Assembly: GCF_902859765.1 (NCBI RefSeq)
Contig: NZ_CADIJV010000007.1
Location: 62,001 to 126,000, forward strand
Direction of reading: 5' to 3'
From: Achromobacter pulmonis
GTDB lineage: Bacteria > Pseudomonadota > Gammaproteobacteria > Burkholderiales > Burkholderiaceae_B
DNA length: 64,000 bases
Below the pieces are notes generated by a model, which worked only from the letters and a program-made list of their open reading frames with translations, had not been told where the DNA came from and searched no databases. The position numbers were made by a program, and so were the translations under genes. This document shows, one piece after another, positions 1-8,452 of the stretch (position 1 is the first letter of the stretch; every line of letters begins with the position of its first letter).

Positions 1-1
1 G

Positions 2-358
2 CGCAGCGAGCATATGCAGACCTTGACAACCACCTTCGACGCCCTCGCCGCCGCCGCGCGTCGTGGCGACGTCGAGCAGACGGTTGCCCTCAGCGATACG
101 TTCTACGACACGATAGCCGCCGGGTGCGGCAATCGCCTGCTGGGCAACATGCTGCGCCAACTGCACAACCGCATCGTGCTGTTGCGCAGGACATCCTTGT
201 CCGCGCCCAGCCGGTTGCCTGAGACCCTCTACGAATTGACCCAGATCTTCGAAGCACTCAAGGCCCGTGACGAAGCGGCCGCCGGCAAAGCCGCCCTGCA
301 CCACGTCCGTCAGGCCGCGCGCACGGCACTCCAGGTGCTGCGAATCCGACAACACTAG
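2..358 (+). CDS. GntR/FadR-family regulator, C-terminal part (5' end outside window)
   Basis: The frame is already open at the left edge, so only the last ~118 residues are visible. They are helical and resemble the end of an FCD ligand-binding domain: an alternating amphipathic helix with FYDTIAAGCGNRLL, then NMLRQLHNRI, then a final helix rich in Ala and Arg. FCD proteins carry a winged-helix GntR domain at the N terminus, which would lie outside the window. The ATG at 14 is internal to the domain and is not the likely start. The next promoter regions (374-415 and 4270-4311) carry sites matching the FadR-subfamily consensus TNGTNNNACNA, so this protein is the natural candidate to bind them. 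Family call good; ligand unknown. Confidence 0.75.
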   Translation, partial: RSEHMQTLTTTFDALAAAARRGDVEQTVALSDTFYDTIAAGCGNRLLGNMLRQLHNRIVLLRRTSLSAPSRLPETLYELTQIFEALKARDEAAAGKAALHHVRQAARTALQVLRIRQH

Positions 359-373
359 GTGTTATCCACTAAA

Positions 374-415
374 TTGTAGTACTAAATTAAAATTTTCCAT
401 TTTTTAGTAGTACGA
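374..415. promoter_or_regulatory. Paired GntR/FadR-type operator, copy 1
   Basis: Two 11-bp boxes, TTGTAGTACTA (374-384) and TAGTAGTACGA (405-415), both match the FadR-subfamily consensus TNGTNNNACNA exactly. Their centres are 31 bp apart, about three helical turns. The AT-rich stretch between them probably holds the promoter of the Bug gene at 493. A second pair with the same 31-bp spacing lies at 4270-4311. Binding by the regulator at 2-358 is inferred. Confidence 0.65.
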
Positions 416-492
416 TTTGAACCGTCATTCACGTTCTTGGACGGCTGACGGGTTTTACCGTGGCCGATCCCTACCCCTAGGAGCAGGCGGTC

Positions 493-1479
493 ATGAAACG
501 CAGATCTTTCACCACAGGGTTGTTGGGCCTCATGGCGGCGGGCGCCTTGGGGCGAACCCCACTGGCCAAGGCCCAGGGCCAACCACTACCGGCACTGATT
601 ACCCTGGTGGTGCCGTTTTCCCCCGGCGGAGGCGCCGACCAGCTCGCGCGCGAATTCGCCCACTTCGCCCAGACACACGCGCCCGGCACCACCTTCGTGG
701 TCGAAAACAAGCCAGGCGCCAACGGCGCCATCGCTGCGCGCCATGTCGCGCGCCTGAAGCCTGACGGGACGACGTTGCTGCTGGGCACCTCCAGCACGCA
801 TGTGCTGGGCCCGCTCATCGCCAAGACGGCCGCCGCCGACATCACCAAGGAGTTCAGCCCCGTCACCTTACTGGCGACCACCGCCAATGTGCTGGCGGTC
901 GCCAGCAAGTCGCGTTGGAAAACGCTGGATGAATTCCTCGCCGACGCCCGCCAGCAAGCCTTGACGTACGGCACCTTCGGTACCGGCTCGTCGGCACACC
1001 TCTACGGCCTGCTGTTGGCCCAATCAACGGGCGCCAAGTTGTCCCATGTGCCCTACAAGGGTTCCGGACAGGCGGTCACCGATCTGCTTGGCGACCACAT
1101 CGATGCGGTATTCCTGACCAGCAGCGCGCTTGAAAGCCTGGCCCGCGAAGGCAAGGTCCGCGTCCTCGGCGTGACGGGCGAAGCCCGCACGCCGGTTTTT
1201 CCCGACAGCAAGACCTTCGAGGAACAGCAGGTGCGGCAATTGGACTTCAGCGGATGGTTCGGCCTGTTCGGGCCCGCGGGCACCCCGGCGTCCATTTGCG
1301 ATAGCGTCGCGATGCTGGCTGGGAAACTGGGCAAAGACGACGCCGCTCGCCAGCGCATGGTTGGGCAGGGCTACGATTGGGTCGGCTCTTCGCCGGCGGC
1401 GCTGCAGGCCGCCGTGGAAAACACCATCGCGATCTATCAAAAGGTTCTGGCGACGGAGCCGGCGGATCTGGGCGGATAA
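493..1479 (+). CDS. Bug/TctC-family periplasmic solute-binding receptor
   Basis: 328 residues, the usual size for the Bug (tripartite tricarboxylate transporter substrate-binding) family, which captures carboxylates or related small molecules in the periplasm. The N terminus KRRSFTTG followed by a hydrophobic stretch resembles a twin-arginine signal, with a likely cut near AKAQG. Family hallmarks are VPFSPGGGADQLAR, VENKPGANGAIAA, a YGTFGTGSSAH stretch and HVPYKGSGQA. A GGAGC ribosome site precedes the ATG. It sits behind the paired operator at 374-415. No tctA/tctB partner is adjacent, so this is an orphan receptor. The 3' end overlaps the convergent hydrolase gene by 43 bp. Ligand unknown. 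Confidence 0.9.
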   Translation: MKRRSFTTGLLGLMAAGALGRTPLAKAQGQPLPALITLVVPFSPGGGADQLAREFAHFAQTHAPGTTFVVENKPGANGAIAARHVARLKPDGTTLLLGTSSTHVLGPLIAKTAAADITKEFSPVTLLATTANVLAVASKSRWKTLDEFLADARQQALTYGTFGTGSSAHLYGLLLAQSTGAKLSHVPYKGSGQAVTDLLGDHIDAVFLTSSALESLAREGKVRVLGVTGEARTPVFPDSKTFEEQQVRQLDFSGWFGLFGPAGTPASICDSVAMLAGKLGKDDAARQRMVGQGYDWVGSSPAALQAAVENTIAIYQKVLATEPADLGG

Positions 1480-2324
1480 GGAGCCGGGCCGCCCAGGAAT
1501 CCCCGCACCGCCTCGGCAAACAGCGCCGGCTGGTCATCGTGGACATAATGGCCGGCGTCCGCGATCTCGACCGATCGAATACGCGGATTGAGATCACACA
1601 TACGCCGCACCATATCGGGCTGCAAGTAGTCCGTCCGGCCGCCGCGCGCCACCAAGGTGTCGCACGCAATCGCCTGCACGCATGGCTCCAAGTCAACGAC
1701 GCGCGCGGGGTCCGGGTTCAATCGGGTTGCGGCGATGCCCGCGTGATCGTAGCGCCAGGTAAAGCCGCCATCCGCGGCCGGCTTGAGCATGCTGGTCAAA
1801 CGCTGCTGGCGCGCGGCTTCACTGACTGAAGGTCGCAATGCGCGCATGAATGCCGCGGCCTCGTCCCATGAAGCGAACCGCTCGGGCGTGGCCTGAAGCT
1901 CCTGGCAGATGCGCGAGGCCCCCGCGCTGACTTCAAAGGCCCCCGGACCCGCGTCTTCGATGACCAATCGACGGACCCGCTGCGGGTGTCTCGCCGCGAA
2001 CACAATGGCGTTGATGCCCCCCAGCGAATGCCCGAGCAAATCGAATTGCCCCAGCCCCAGTTGCCCGGTGACGCCCTCCAGATCGGCCACGTAGGCGTCC
2101 ACGTAGTAATTCCAGTCGGGGTCCCAATCGGACTCGCCGCGGCCACGTTGGTCAAAGGCGATGACGCGCGCCCCGGGCTGCAATGCGGCCGCCAAACGCG
2201 AAAAGGTCTCGGCGTAGCCCCGGATGCCATGAAGCATGACGATGGGATAGCCGTCGACGTCGCCCCACTCCACGACATGAAGGCGCAACCCGGATACCGT
2301 CAACGAATAGTCTCGGCGATTCAT
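1437..2324 (-). CDS. Alpha/beta hydrolase
   Basis: 295 residues with the alpha/beta-hydrolase fold. The oxyanion-hole region is HGIRGYAE, the nucleophile elbow is GHSLGG with its Ser, an acid lies in the C-terminal half, and the catalytic His is in DAGHYVHDDQP near the end. No signal peptide, so cytoplasmic. A GGGAGAGG ribosome site supports the ATG. It is the last of three reverse-strand genes behind the BNR-repeat protein and the DUF1185 protein, with a short gap, so co-transcription is likely. Such enzymes cleave esters, lactones or C-C bonds (meta-cleavage type); the sequence does not decide which. Confidence 0.85.
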   Translation of the reverse strand: MNRRDYSLTVSGLRLHVVEWGDVDGYPIVMLHGIRGYAETFSRLAAALQPGARVIAFDQRGRGESDWDPDWNYYVDAYVADLEGVTGQLGLGQFDLLGHSLGGINAIVFAARHPQRVRRLVIEDAGPGAFEVSAGASRICQELQATPERFASWDEAAAFMRALRPSVSEAARQQRLTSMLKPAADGGFTWRYDHAGIAATRLNPDPARVVDLEPCVQAIACDTLVARGGRTDYLQPDMVRRMCDLNPRIRSVEIADAGHYVHDDQPALFAEAVRGFLGGPAPYPPRSAGSVARTF

Positions 2325-2349
2325 ATACCTCTCCCTGAAACCGGCCGGC

Positions 2350-2952
2350 TCAGCACAAGCCGTCCAGCCCCTTCACCTCGCTGGCGCGCAATCCCCCCAG
2401 GCGCGCGTTCAGCCGCCCGCGCGTTGCGAACGCCCAGACCAGCACGACTTCGTCACGGTTCGGGCCGTCGTTGAATTGCGCGGTCACGGTGTCGTAGTGC
2501 GACCGCACATAGAGCGCGTCCTTGTGCGCCAGGGGAATATCGATGGCCGTGCCGGGCGCACCACGCTTCCCGGTGGACGGCACCCAGGATTTCGCGCCGC
2601 CCAGGCCTTCCCGCACAGGGTTCGCGGCGGGATTGGTGAGCAGGGCATTGCCATGCTCGTATTCTCCGTCCATCCCCACCAGGCACGCTTTGCCATAACT
2701 CTCGATCGCCCTTCCCGCGGCCGCCTCGCCGATGCGGCGGCCGAACTCGCGTCCCAACTCGGGCGACGCGTCGATCCACGCGGACAGATCCTGGACATAG
2801 CGGCCAGCATAGGGATTGTGGAGGCAGGCGGCAATGACGATCTTTCGCAAGGGTTCGCCATCCGCGGGCGCGCCGGTTTCTCCCGCCAGGGAATCCTCGA
2901 TCTGGAGATACCACTTGCGGATGTGGAAAGCGCTGAAATTCGGGGTCTTCAT
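2350..2952 (-). CDS. Amino acid synthesis family protein (DUF1185)
   Basis: A 200-residue soluble protein recognised as the family labelled amino acid synthesis (DUF1185, PF06684), common in Bordetella and relatives. Characteristic parts are the N-terminal FHIRKWYLQIED, RKIVIAACLHNPYAGRYVQDLS around residues 36-57, and SYGKACLVGMDGEYEHGNALLTNP in the middle. No proven biochemical role is known to me, and the family name rests on weak evidence. It lies 25 bp upstream of the hydrolase and 87 bp downstream of the BNR-repeat gene on the same strand, which suggests one catabolic unit. Confidence 0.8.
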   Translation of the reverse strand: MKTPNFSAFHIRKWYLQIEDSLAGETGAPADGEPLRKIVIAACLHNPYAGRYVQDLSAWIDASPELGREFGRRIGEAAAGRAIESYGKACLVGMDGEYEHGNALLTNPAANPVREGLGGAKSWVPSTGKRGAPGTAIDIPLAHKDALYVRSHYDTVTAQFNDGPNRDEVVLVWAFATRGRLNARLGGLRASEVKGLDGLC

Positions 2953-3039
2953 AAGGTACGTCTCTTGTTCAGAAAATGGAATGGGATGGGATGAGAAGGC
3001 CGCCTCGCGGACACGGCCGGCGCGGCGGCGCTGAAGCGG

Positions 3040-4092
3040 TCATGTGGCCTGGCTCGGCAATCTGGATTGGGGGTGGGCCTTGACTGGCGCGACGAACGGT
3101 GTCCAGGTCACCGCGGTGATCTCACTGAAATCACGCCATTCCTTGAACCAGCTGCGTCCGCCATCCATCGACCGGAACAGGTGCCCATACTTCGTGCCGG
3201 CAAACACGAGCGACGGATCGGCCGCATGCGCGCCGAAGGCCCAGAAGGTAGCGTTCGGCGGCGAGTGCAGAATCGCGCGGACCCAAGTGCGGCCACGGTC
3301 TTCAGAGCGATATATCCGCGTCCGCGTGCCCGGCGTGCCATCGCCGACCGCCAGCAACAGGACGTCCTCGCCGCCCGGCAGTGGCTGGATCGTGCGGGTG
3401 TAGTACAGGCCATCGAAGCGATCCGCCGAACTGGCGCCTTGCCAGGCGCCTTGGGCGTTGTCGACGTTGGTGTAGACCGAATTGACGGTGCAGATCAGGT
3501 GCGTGCGCGGAATCTGGCCGCGCGGCGGCAAAACGCTGATGGCGTGGATGTCGCCGCTGACGATGCCGTTGGCGACCGAGTCAATCCGCTGCCAGGAATC
3601 GCCCCGGTCACGGCTGCGCCAGGCGCCGCCCTCCTCGACCCCGAACCAGACTTCGCCATTGACGGGATCCACGGCAATAGCCAGGATACGCGGCCGATTC
3701 ACGCCGGCGCAGAACTCCGGCAATTCGACCGGCAACGCCTCCCACGTCTGCCCGCCGTCGGCCGAGCGGAACATGCGCGCACGCGATGGGGCCCCTGTAC
3801 CTGCGTAGACCCGCGCGGGGTTGCTCGGGTCCAGTGCCAGGGCCCAGACAGTCTGCCCGTTGGCCGGGGAATCCAGCCGCCGAAAATGCGCTCCGCCGTC
3901 GGTGCTCAGGCAGATCCCGGCATCCGCGCCAGCGAACACGCGGGCGGGATCGGACGGGTCGACCGCCAGACAGCGCACGACGCCATCAAATTCGATCGCC
4001 TCTTTCAAGCCCAGCCGATGCCAGCTCGCGCCGTTGTCGGCGCTTCGCAATATGCCCTGCCCCGCGGTCCCCACCAAGATCGTGCCTTGCAT
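3040..4092 (-). CDS. BNR/sialidase-like beta-propeller repeat protein
   Basis: 350 residues of repeated blades of the type G.lRS.DgG.tW, for example RSADNGASWHRL, LSTDGGAHFRRL, RSADGGQTWEAL, RSRDRGDSWQRI, RSEDRGRTWVRA and RSMDGGRSWFKE. These are BNR/Asp-box motifs of beta-propellers, as in exo-sialidases and Ycf48-like proteins. No sialidase catalytic set is obvious, so hydrolase activity should not be assumed. The start is placed at MQGTILVG because AGGAGGAC lies just upstream; the frame extends another 53 codons with no plausible ribosome site. No clear signal peptide. It is first in the reverse-strand trio and divergent from the GST gene across the operator at 4270-4311. Confidence 0.75.
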   Translation of the reverse strand: MQGTILVGTAGQGILRSADNGASWHRLGLKEAIEFDGVVRCLAVDPSDPARVFAGADAGICLSTDGGAHFRRLDSPANGQTVWALALDPSNPARVYAGTGAPSRARMFRSADGGQTWEALPVELPEFCAGVNRPRILAIAVDPVNGEVWFGVEEGGAWRSRDRGDSWQRIDSVANGIVSGDIHAISVLPPRGQIPRTHLICTVNSVYTNVDNAQGAWQGASSADRFDGLYYTRTIQPLPGGEDVLLLAVGDGTPGTRTRIYRSEDRGRTWVRAILHSPPNATFWAFGAHAADPSLVFAGTKYGHLFRSMDGGRSWFKEWRDFSEITAVTWTPFVAPVKAHPQSRLPSQAT

Positions 4093-4393
4093 GATGTCCT
4101 CCTCCCCCCTTCTGGGAAATAAGTGCTCGGACAGGGCGCCGCCGTCCCCGGCACGGGTTCTGTCCGAAATCCGGCTGGCCTTCGATGGCTCACAAGAAGC
4201 CGCCGACGGCGGGCCGCCGGCCGAGCAAGCGTTTCCCCTAGTTGGAAACAAAGGCTAGCCACGCAAGAATTGTAGTACTGAATTAATTATTTTTCTATTT
4301 GTGTACTACCGATTTGAGATAAATCGCCATTTCAATCCGATGCCAGGCAGCCGCGCGCCGCGGCGCTGGCAACGTCATCAGGGAAAGACAGAC
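4093..4393. other. Divergent intergenic region with operator copy 2
   Basis: A 301-bp gap between the reverse-strand BNR gene and the forward GST gene. It holds the AT-rich paired operator at 4270-4311. The part from 4093 to about 4250 is GC-rich, and apart from the AGGAGGAC ribosome site of the BNR gene I see no gene or motif in it. Confidence 0.6.
4270..4311. promoter_or_regulatory. Paired GntR/FadR-type operator, copy 2
   Basis: TTGTAGTACTG (4270-4280) and GTGTACTACCG (4301-4311) keep the GT-N3-AC core of the FadR-type site. The GTAGTAC and GTACTAC cores are exact inverted repeats. Centres are 31 bp apart, as in copy 1, and both copies are followed by CGATTTGA (413-420 and 4310-4317). The site lies between divergent genes and could control both the GST/Bug pair and the BNR/DUF1185/hydrolase trio. 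Confidence 0.6.
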
Positions 4394-5029
4394 ATGAAGT
4401 TCTATCACGAGGTACGGGGTTGCTCGCTGGCGGTCGACATCGTCGCGCGCGAACTCGGCATTGCATTGGATCTGCAATGGGTGGACATGCGCACCAAGCG
4501 GTTGGCCGACGGGACGGACTACCTGCTCGTCAACTCGAAGGGCACGGTGCCCACTTTGCAGTTGCCCGACGGGCAGTACCTCAGCGAAGGCGCCGTCATC
4601 ATGCAATACCTGGCCGACCAACAGCCCGGCACGGCCTTGTTCGCGCCGCCCGGGTCGCTGATTCGCTACCGCATCATGGAGTGGATGAGCTTCATCGCGG
4701 CGGATTTGCACAAAGGCGGCTTCATGCCGTTGTTCAAGGCCATCACGCCGCCCGAGTACAAATCGATCGCCCGCCAGTATCTGCACGGCCGGCTGCAATG
4801 GCTCAACGATCAGTTGGAGGGACGCGACTTCCTGATGGGCCATCAATTCACGATTGCGGACGCCCATTGCTACACGATCGCCATGTGGACCCGCGCGCAC
4901 CGCATCGACACCGCCGCCTGGCCCCATCTGGAAGCCTATCTGCAACGGGTCGGCGCCCGTGCCAGCGTACGCGCCGCCGAACAGGCGGCCCATGAAGAAG
5001 GCGTGCGCCAAAGCGCGGGCCAGCCGTAA
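4394..5029 (+). CDS. Glutathione S-transferase family protein
   Basis: 211 residues. The thioredoxin-like N domain runs to about residue 80 and includes NSKGTVPTLQLPDGQYLSEG, the cis-Pro and the glutathione gamma-Glu binding Glu/Ser. An all-helical C domain follows, with FLMGHQFTIADAHCYTIAMW, the family N-cap box. The start is set at MKFYHEVRG, because fold strand 1 begins there and the upstream in-frame codons look non-coding. GSTs in catabolic clusters often isomerise or dehalogenate ring-cleavage products; here the reaction is unknown. A Bug gene follows 52 bp downstream. Confidence 0.88.
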   Translation: MKFYHEVRGCSLAVDIVARELGIALDLQWVDMRTKRLADGTDYLLVNSKGTVPTLQLPDGQYLSEGAVIMQYLADQQPGTALFAPPGSLIRYRIMEWMSFIAADLHKGGFMPLFKAITPPEYKSIARQYLHGRLQWLNDQLEGRDFLMGHQFTIADAHCYTIAMWTRAHRIDTAAWPHLEAYLQRVGARASVRAAEQAAHEEGVRQSAGQP

Positions 5030-5081
5030 CGTCATTGCCCATCCCCCCTTTGGAACATACCGTTCCGGTTGGAGAATCCCC

Positions 5082-6050
5082 ATGAACATGCTGCTCCGTT
5101 TGGTCTTTTTGTGCGCGGGCGCGCTGTGCGCCATCCAAGCCGGCGCCGCCGGCAATCCAGCGGGCCCCATCCGCCTGGTCGTCGGCTTTCCTCCTGGCGG
5201 AGGCACGGACGGCGCCGCCCGCATCATTGCGGAAAAGCTGCCCGCGCTTCTGGACCAGCCCACGATCGTCGAAAACCGTGGCGGCGCCGGAGGCACCCTG
5301 GGCGCATTGAACGTGACACGCTCCGCGCCCGATGGCAACACGCTGTTCTTTGGCACCAGCGCCGAGCTGATCATCAACCCGGTGACCCGCAAGACGGCGC
5401 CGTACGACGTGCTCAAGCAATTCACCCCGATTGGCGAAGTGGGTAGCGTCAGCTTTGTGCTGGTCGTGCCCGCCTCCTCGCCCATCACCAGCGTGCCGTC
5501 ATTGATCGCCCGGGCCAAGGCGCATCCCGACCGCCTGAATTTCTCGTCATTCGGCATCGGATCAACCAATCACATGATCGGCGCGTTGTTCCTGTCTCGC
5601 ACCGGGATCAGCGCGACGCATATTCCTTACCAGGGCAGCGCGCCGGCAATGAGCGCGTTGTTGGCGAACGAAGTGGACTTCACGTTCGAAACCGCCGCGG
5701 TGGCCTTGCCTCATATCAAATCGGGAAAGCTGCGCGCGCTGGCCACGCCCTCCCCCGCACGACTGCGTGACCTGCCGGACACTCCGACCCTGCGAGAGTT
5801 GGGCTTTCAAGACATGGCAGCGGAAGGCTGGATGGGCGTCTTGGCCCCCGCCAACGTGGCCCCTGACGTCGTGCAACGGCTCAATGCCGCCTTGAACACC
5901 GTGCTGCGTATGCCCGACGTGCGCGAAAAACTGACCGCAAGGGGGGTGGAGGTGTCGCCGGGATCCGCCAGTCAGTTCCGCGACATGCTCGCGGCCGAAC
6001 AAGGAAAATGGCGGCGCGTGGCCCAAGAGTCGGGCATCTCGCTCGACTGA
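5082..6050 (+). CDS. Bug/TctC-family periplasmic solute-binding receptor
   Basis: 322 residues with a Sec signal MNMLLRLVFLCAGALCAIQAGAAG. Bug hallmarks: VVGFPPGGGTDGAAR, VENRGGAGGTLGA, FSSFGIGSTNHM and HIPYQGSAPAMS. The start follows a GGAG site about 10 bp upstream; the frame extends further upstream but that part overlaps the GST gene. It probably shares a transcript with the GST gene. It is the second receptor of this block and again has no tctAB beside it. Confidence 0.9.
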   Translation: MNMLLRLVFLCAGALCAIQAGAAGNPAGPIRLVVGFPPGGGTDGAARIIAEKLPALLDQPTIVENRGGAGGTLGALNVTRSAPDGNTLFFGTSAELIINPVTRKTAPYDVLKQFTPIGEVGSVSFVLVVPASSPITSVPSLIARAKAHPDRLNFSSFGIGSTNHMIGALFLSRTGISATHIPYQGSAPAMSALLANEVDFTFETAAVALPHIKSGKLRALATPSPARLRDLPDTPTLRELGFQDMAAEGWMGVLAPANVAPDVVQRLNAALNTVLRMPDVREKLTARGVEVSPGSASQFRDMLAAEQGKWRRVAQESGISLD

Positions 6051-6093
6051 GCAACCGCGGTTCGCCGTCGAGCCACTGGTCGAACCACGACGC

Positions 6094-6135
6094 GGCCCCG
6101 CCCCGGTGCCTTACGGAGGAAGGGGCGGGCCTTTC
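6094..6135 (+). terminator. Possible intrinsic terminator after the Bug gene
   Basis: GGCCCCGCCCC (6094-6104) pairs with GGGGCGGGCC (6122-6131) with one bulged C and a 17-nt loop, followed by a short TTT. The U tract is weak, so termination is only possible. Confidence 0.35.
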
Positions 6136-6185
6136 CATGGCAGGGATATGGACGTGCGGCATTACAACAAAAACACCATCAATAA

Positions 6186-6200
6186 TGCGAATCCGTATCA
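6186..6200. promoter_or_regulatory. Weak Fur-box-like site upstream of the TonB receptor
   Basis: TGCGAATCCGTATCA matches the 7-1-7 Fur pattern TGATAAT-N-ATTATCA at 10 of 14 positions. It lies about 50 bp before the siderophore-receptor start, where a Fur site would be expected. The match is moderate. Confidence 0.35.
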
Positions 6201-6252
6201 TCAATAGTATTATCTGGCGCCCATCGCGCCACATCCTATCCTGCCCAGCAAC

Positions 6253-8370
6253 ATGCGCCGCCCTGTCCTCTCTGTATGTCTCCTGAATGCCATCGTCCCC
6301 ACCGCGGTCGCCGCGCCGAATAGTCCCGCTGATGCCGTCGAACTGGAGGCCGTGAGCGTTTACGGCGTCGCCGAGCGGGCCGACGGTCCGGTGATCGGAT
6401 ATCGGGCGACCCGCAGCATGAGCGCCACGCGCACCGATGCCGCCCTGCGCGAGGTGCCGCAATCCATCACCGTCGTACCCCGCGACGTCGTGGAGGACAC
6501 CAATGCCACGCGCTTGCGCGAAGTGCTCGATTACGCCGGCGGCGTTGGCAGCGCAAACAATTTCGGCGGACAAGGCCTGACCACGGTGACGGTCCGGGGC
6601 TTTACCACCGGCGAGTACTACCGCAACGGATTCCCCATCAATCGCGGTTATCCCAACGCGCCCGACGCCTACACCCTCGAAAGGCTCGAGGTCATACGTG
6701 GCCCCGCCACGACCTTGTATGGCCGCGGCGATCCCGGCGGCACGTTCAACGTGGTGACAAAGCAACCCGAAGCGCAAGCAAGCCTGAGCACCGGCCTGCA
6801 ATTCGACAGCCACGGAATGCGCCGCGTCACCATCGACACCACCGGCCCCGTGGACGAGCAAGGCCAATTCACGTATCGCATCAATGCGCTGGCCGAAGGG
6901 GGCAATACCTTCCGTGACAACGTCAGCACGGAGCGCTACGCCGTCGCTCCCGTACTCACTTGGCAGCCCAGCGCCGCCACGCGGATTACGCTCGAAGCGG
7001 ATCTGATGCGTAACAACCATCCGCTGGACCGGGGCCTGACGAACTATCCCAACCAGAGCAAGCGCGCGTCGTCCAGCGTCAATGCCTGGGAAGCCGGCAC
7101 CACCAACAAACTGCACAACGACAACACGGTCGTCCAGTTGCGCTTCGAACATGCGCTGAACGACGACTGGAAAGTCGCCGGCGGGTTCCAATGGCTCGAC
7201 GGCACGCTCAAGGGCAACGCGGTGGAAGCCAATGCGCTCCAGTCCGACGGTCGGACGTTGGGCCGCAACTTCAACTACCGCCGGCTGGACTGGACCGATC
7301 GGGATTTCCAACTCAACCTGACAGGCAGCTTCAGCACCGGCGGCGTACGCCACACGCTCTTGACCGGCGTGGAGGTTGAAGACTACGACTACCAATCGAT
7401 CATTCGCCGGTCCGCGGCCGGCGCCAACGCCTACCCCGTCGACCTGTACGACCCGGTGCTTGGCCAACCGCGCCCGCCGCTGAGTCGCACGACGACGCAC
7501 GATAAGGAAAACCTGAAAACCTGGGCGGCCTTCGTACAGGATCAGATTTCACTCACGGACCGGTTCAAAGTGGTGGCGGGAGTGCGATTCGAACACTTCG
7601 AACACCGCTACCGGGATCGCTTGCCCGGCGCGTCGAGCTGGCGCACCCGCGACTCGGCGGTCTCGCCGCGCCTGGGCGTGGTCTATGACCTTACGGAGAC
7701 GCTCTCCGTCTATGCCAACACCGCGCGCGCCTACAAGCCGAACACGGGAGCCGACCGCCAGGGCAACGGCTTCAATCCCGAAAAGGGCAAGTCGATTGAA
7801 GTCGGCGCCAAGTGGGAACTGCTCAATGAAAAACTGAGCGTCGACGTGTCGGCCTACCAGATCGACAAACAGAACGTTCTCACGGTCGACCCCGCGGACA
7901 TCACCTACCGGGTGGCAGCCGGGAAAGTGCGCAGCCGCGGTTTCGACGTGAATGTGGCCGGCAACCTCACGCGCCAGTGGCGGGTGATAGGCGGCTATGC
8001 TTTCGTCGACGCGGCGGTGACCCAGGACAACACCTTGCCCGAAGGCACGCGCCTGGCCAACATCCCGCGAAGCACCCTCAGCCTATTGAATATGTATGAA
8101 TTCCATGAAGGTCCCGCGCGCGGGCTCGGATTGGGCGTCGGCGTGCGTTACGTCGGCAAACGGGCGGGGCAAACCGCGGCGAACACCTACCGCATGCCAG
8201 CCTATGTGGCGGTCGACGTATTCAGCTTCTATCAGATAAACCGTAATCTGCGAGTGAACCTCGACGTGACGAACCTCTTCAATCGCACGTATGACGAGGG
8301 CTCGTTCAACAGCTATGTCTACCCCGGGGCGCCACGAACCGCGCAACTGGGCATCAGGTACACCTATTGA
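6253..8370 (+). CDS. TonB-dependent siderophore receptor
   Basis: 705 residues. Signal peptide MRRPVLSVCLLNAIVPTAVAA, then a plug domain of about residues 60-170 with REVPQSITVVPRDVVEDTNATRL and LERLEVIRGPATTLYGRGDPGG, both typical of ferric-siderophore receptors of the FpvA/FoxA/FhuA group. A 22-strand barrel follows, with VYANTARAYKPNTGADRQG, NPEKGKSIEVGAKWELL and NRTYDEGSFNSYVYPGAPRTAQLGIRYTY at the aromatic C terminus (the last residue is Tyr, as usual). There is no N-terminal signalling extension. It stands alone with no siderophore genes nearby, so it probably takes up a foreign siderophore. A weak Fur-like site lies upstream. Confidence 0.9.
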   Translation: MRRPVLSVCLLNAIVPTAVAAPNSPADAVELEAVSVYGVAERADGPVIGYRATRSMSATRTDAALREVPQSITVVPRDVVEDTNATRLREVLDYAGGVGSANNFGGQGLTTVTVRGFTTGEYYRNGFPINRGYPNAPDAYTLERLEVIRGPATTLYGRGDPGGTFNVVTKQPEAQASLSTGLQFDSHGMRRVTIDTTGPVDEQGQFTYRINALAEGGNTFRDNVSTERYAVAPVLTWQPSAATRITLEADLMRNNHPLDRGLTNYPNQSKRASSSVNAWEAGTTNKLHNDNTVVQLRFEHALNDDWKVAGGFQWLDGTLKGNAVEANALQSDGRTLGRNFNYRRLDWTDRDFQLNLTGSFSTGGVRHTLLTGVEVEDYDYQSIIRRSAAGANAYPVDLYDPVLGQPRPPLSRTTTHDKENLKTWAAFVQDQISLTDRFKVVAGVRFEHFEHRYRDRLPGASSWRTRDSAVSPRLGVVYDLTETLSVYANTARAYKPNTGADRQGNGFNPEKGKSIEVGAKWELLNEKLSVDVSAYQIDKQNVLTVDPADITYRVAAGKVRSRGFDVNVAGNLTRQWRVIGGYAFVDAAVTQDNTLPEGTRLANIPRSTLSLLNMYEFHEGPARGLGLGVGVRYVGKRAGQTAANTYRMPAYVAVDVFSFYQINRNLRVNLDVTNLFNRTYDEGSFNSYVYPGAPRTAQLGIRYTY

Positions 8371-8452
8371 TGACTGCGCCGGCCGGGTCGCGGCCGCCAG
8401 ACTCTGGCGCGAAGCTCCCCGGCGGGCGCGCCCCGGCGAAATGGCGCCGGAT

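Noticed and set aside
5881-7500. A 539-codon reverse frame opposite the siderophore receptor
   Set aside because: Antisense to a conserved receptor and to the end of a Bug gene; no recognisable domain.
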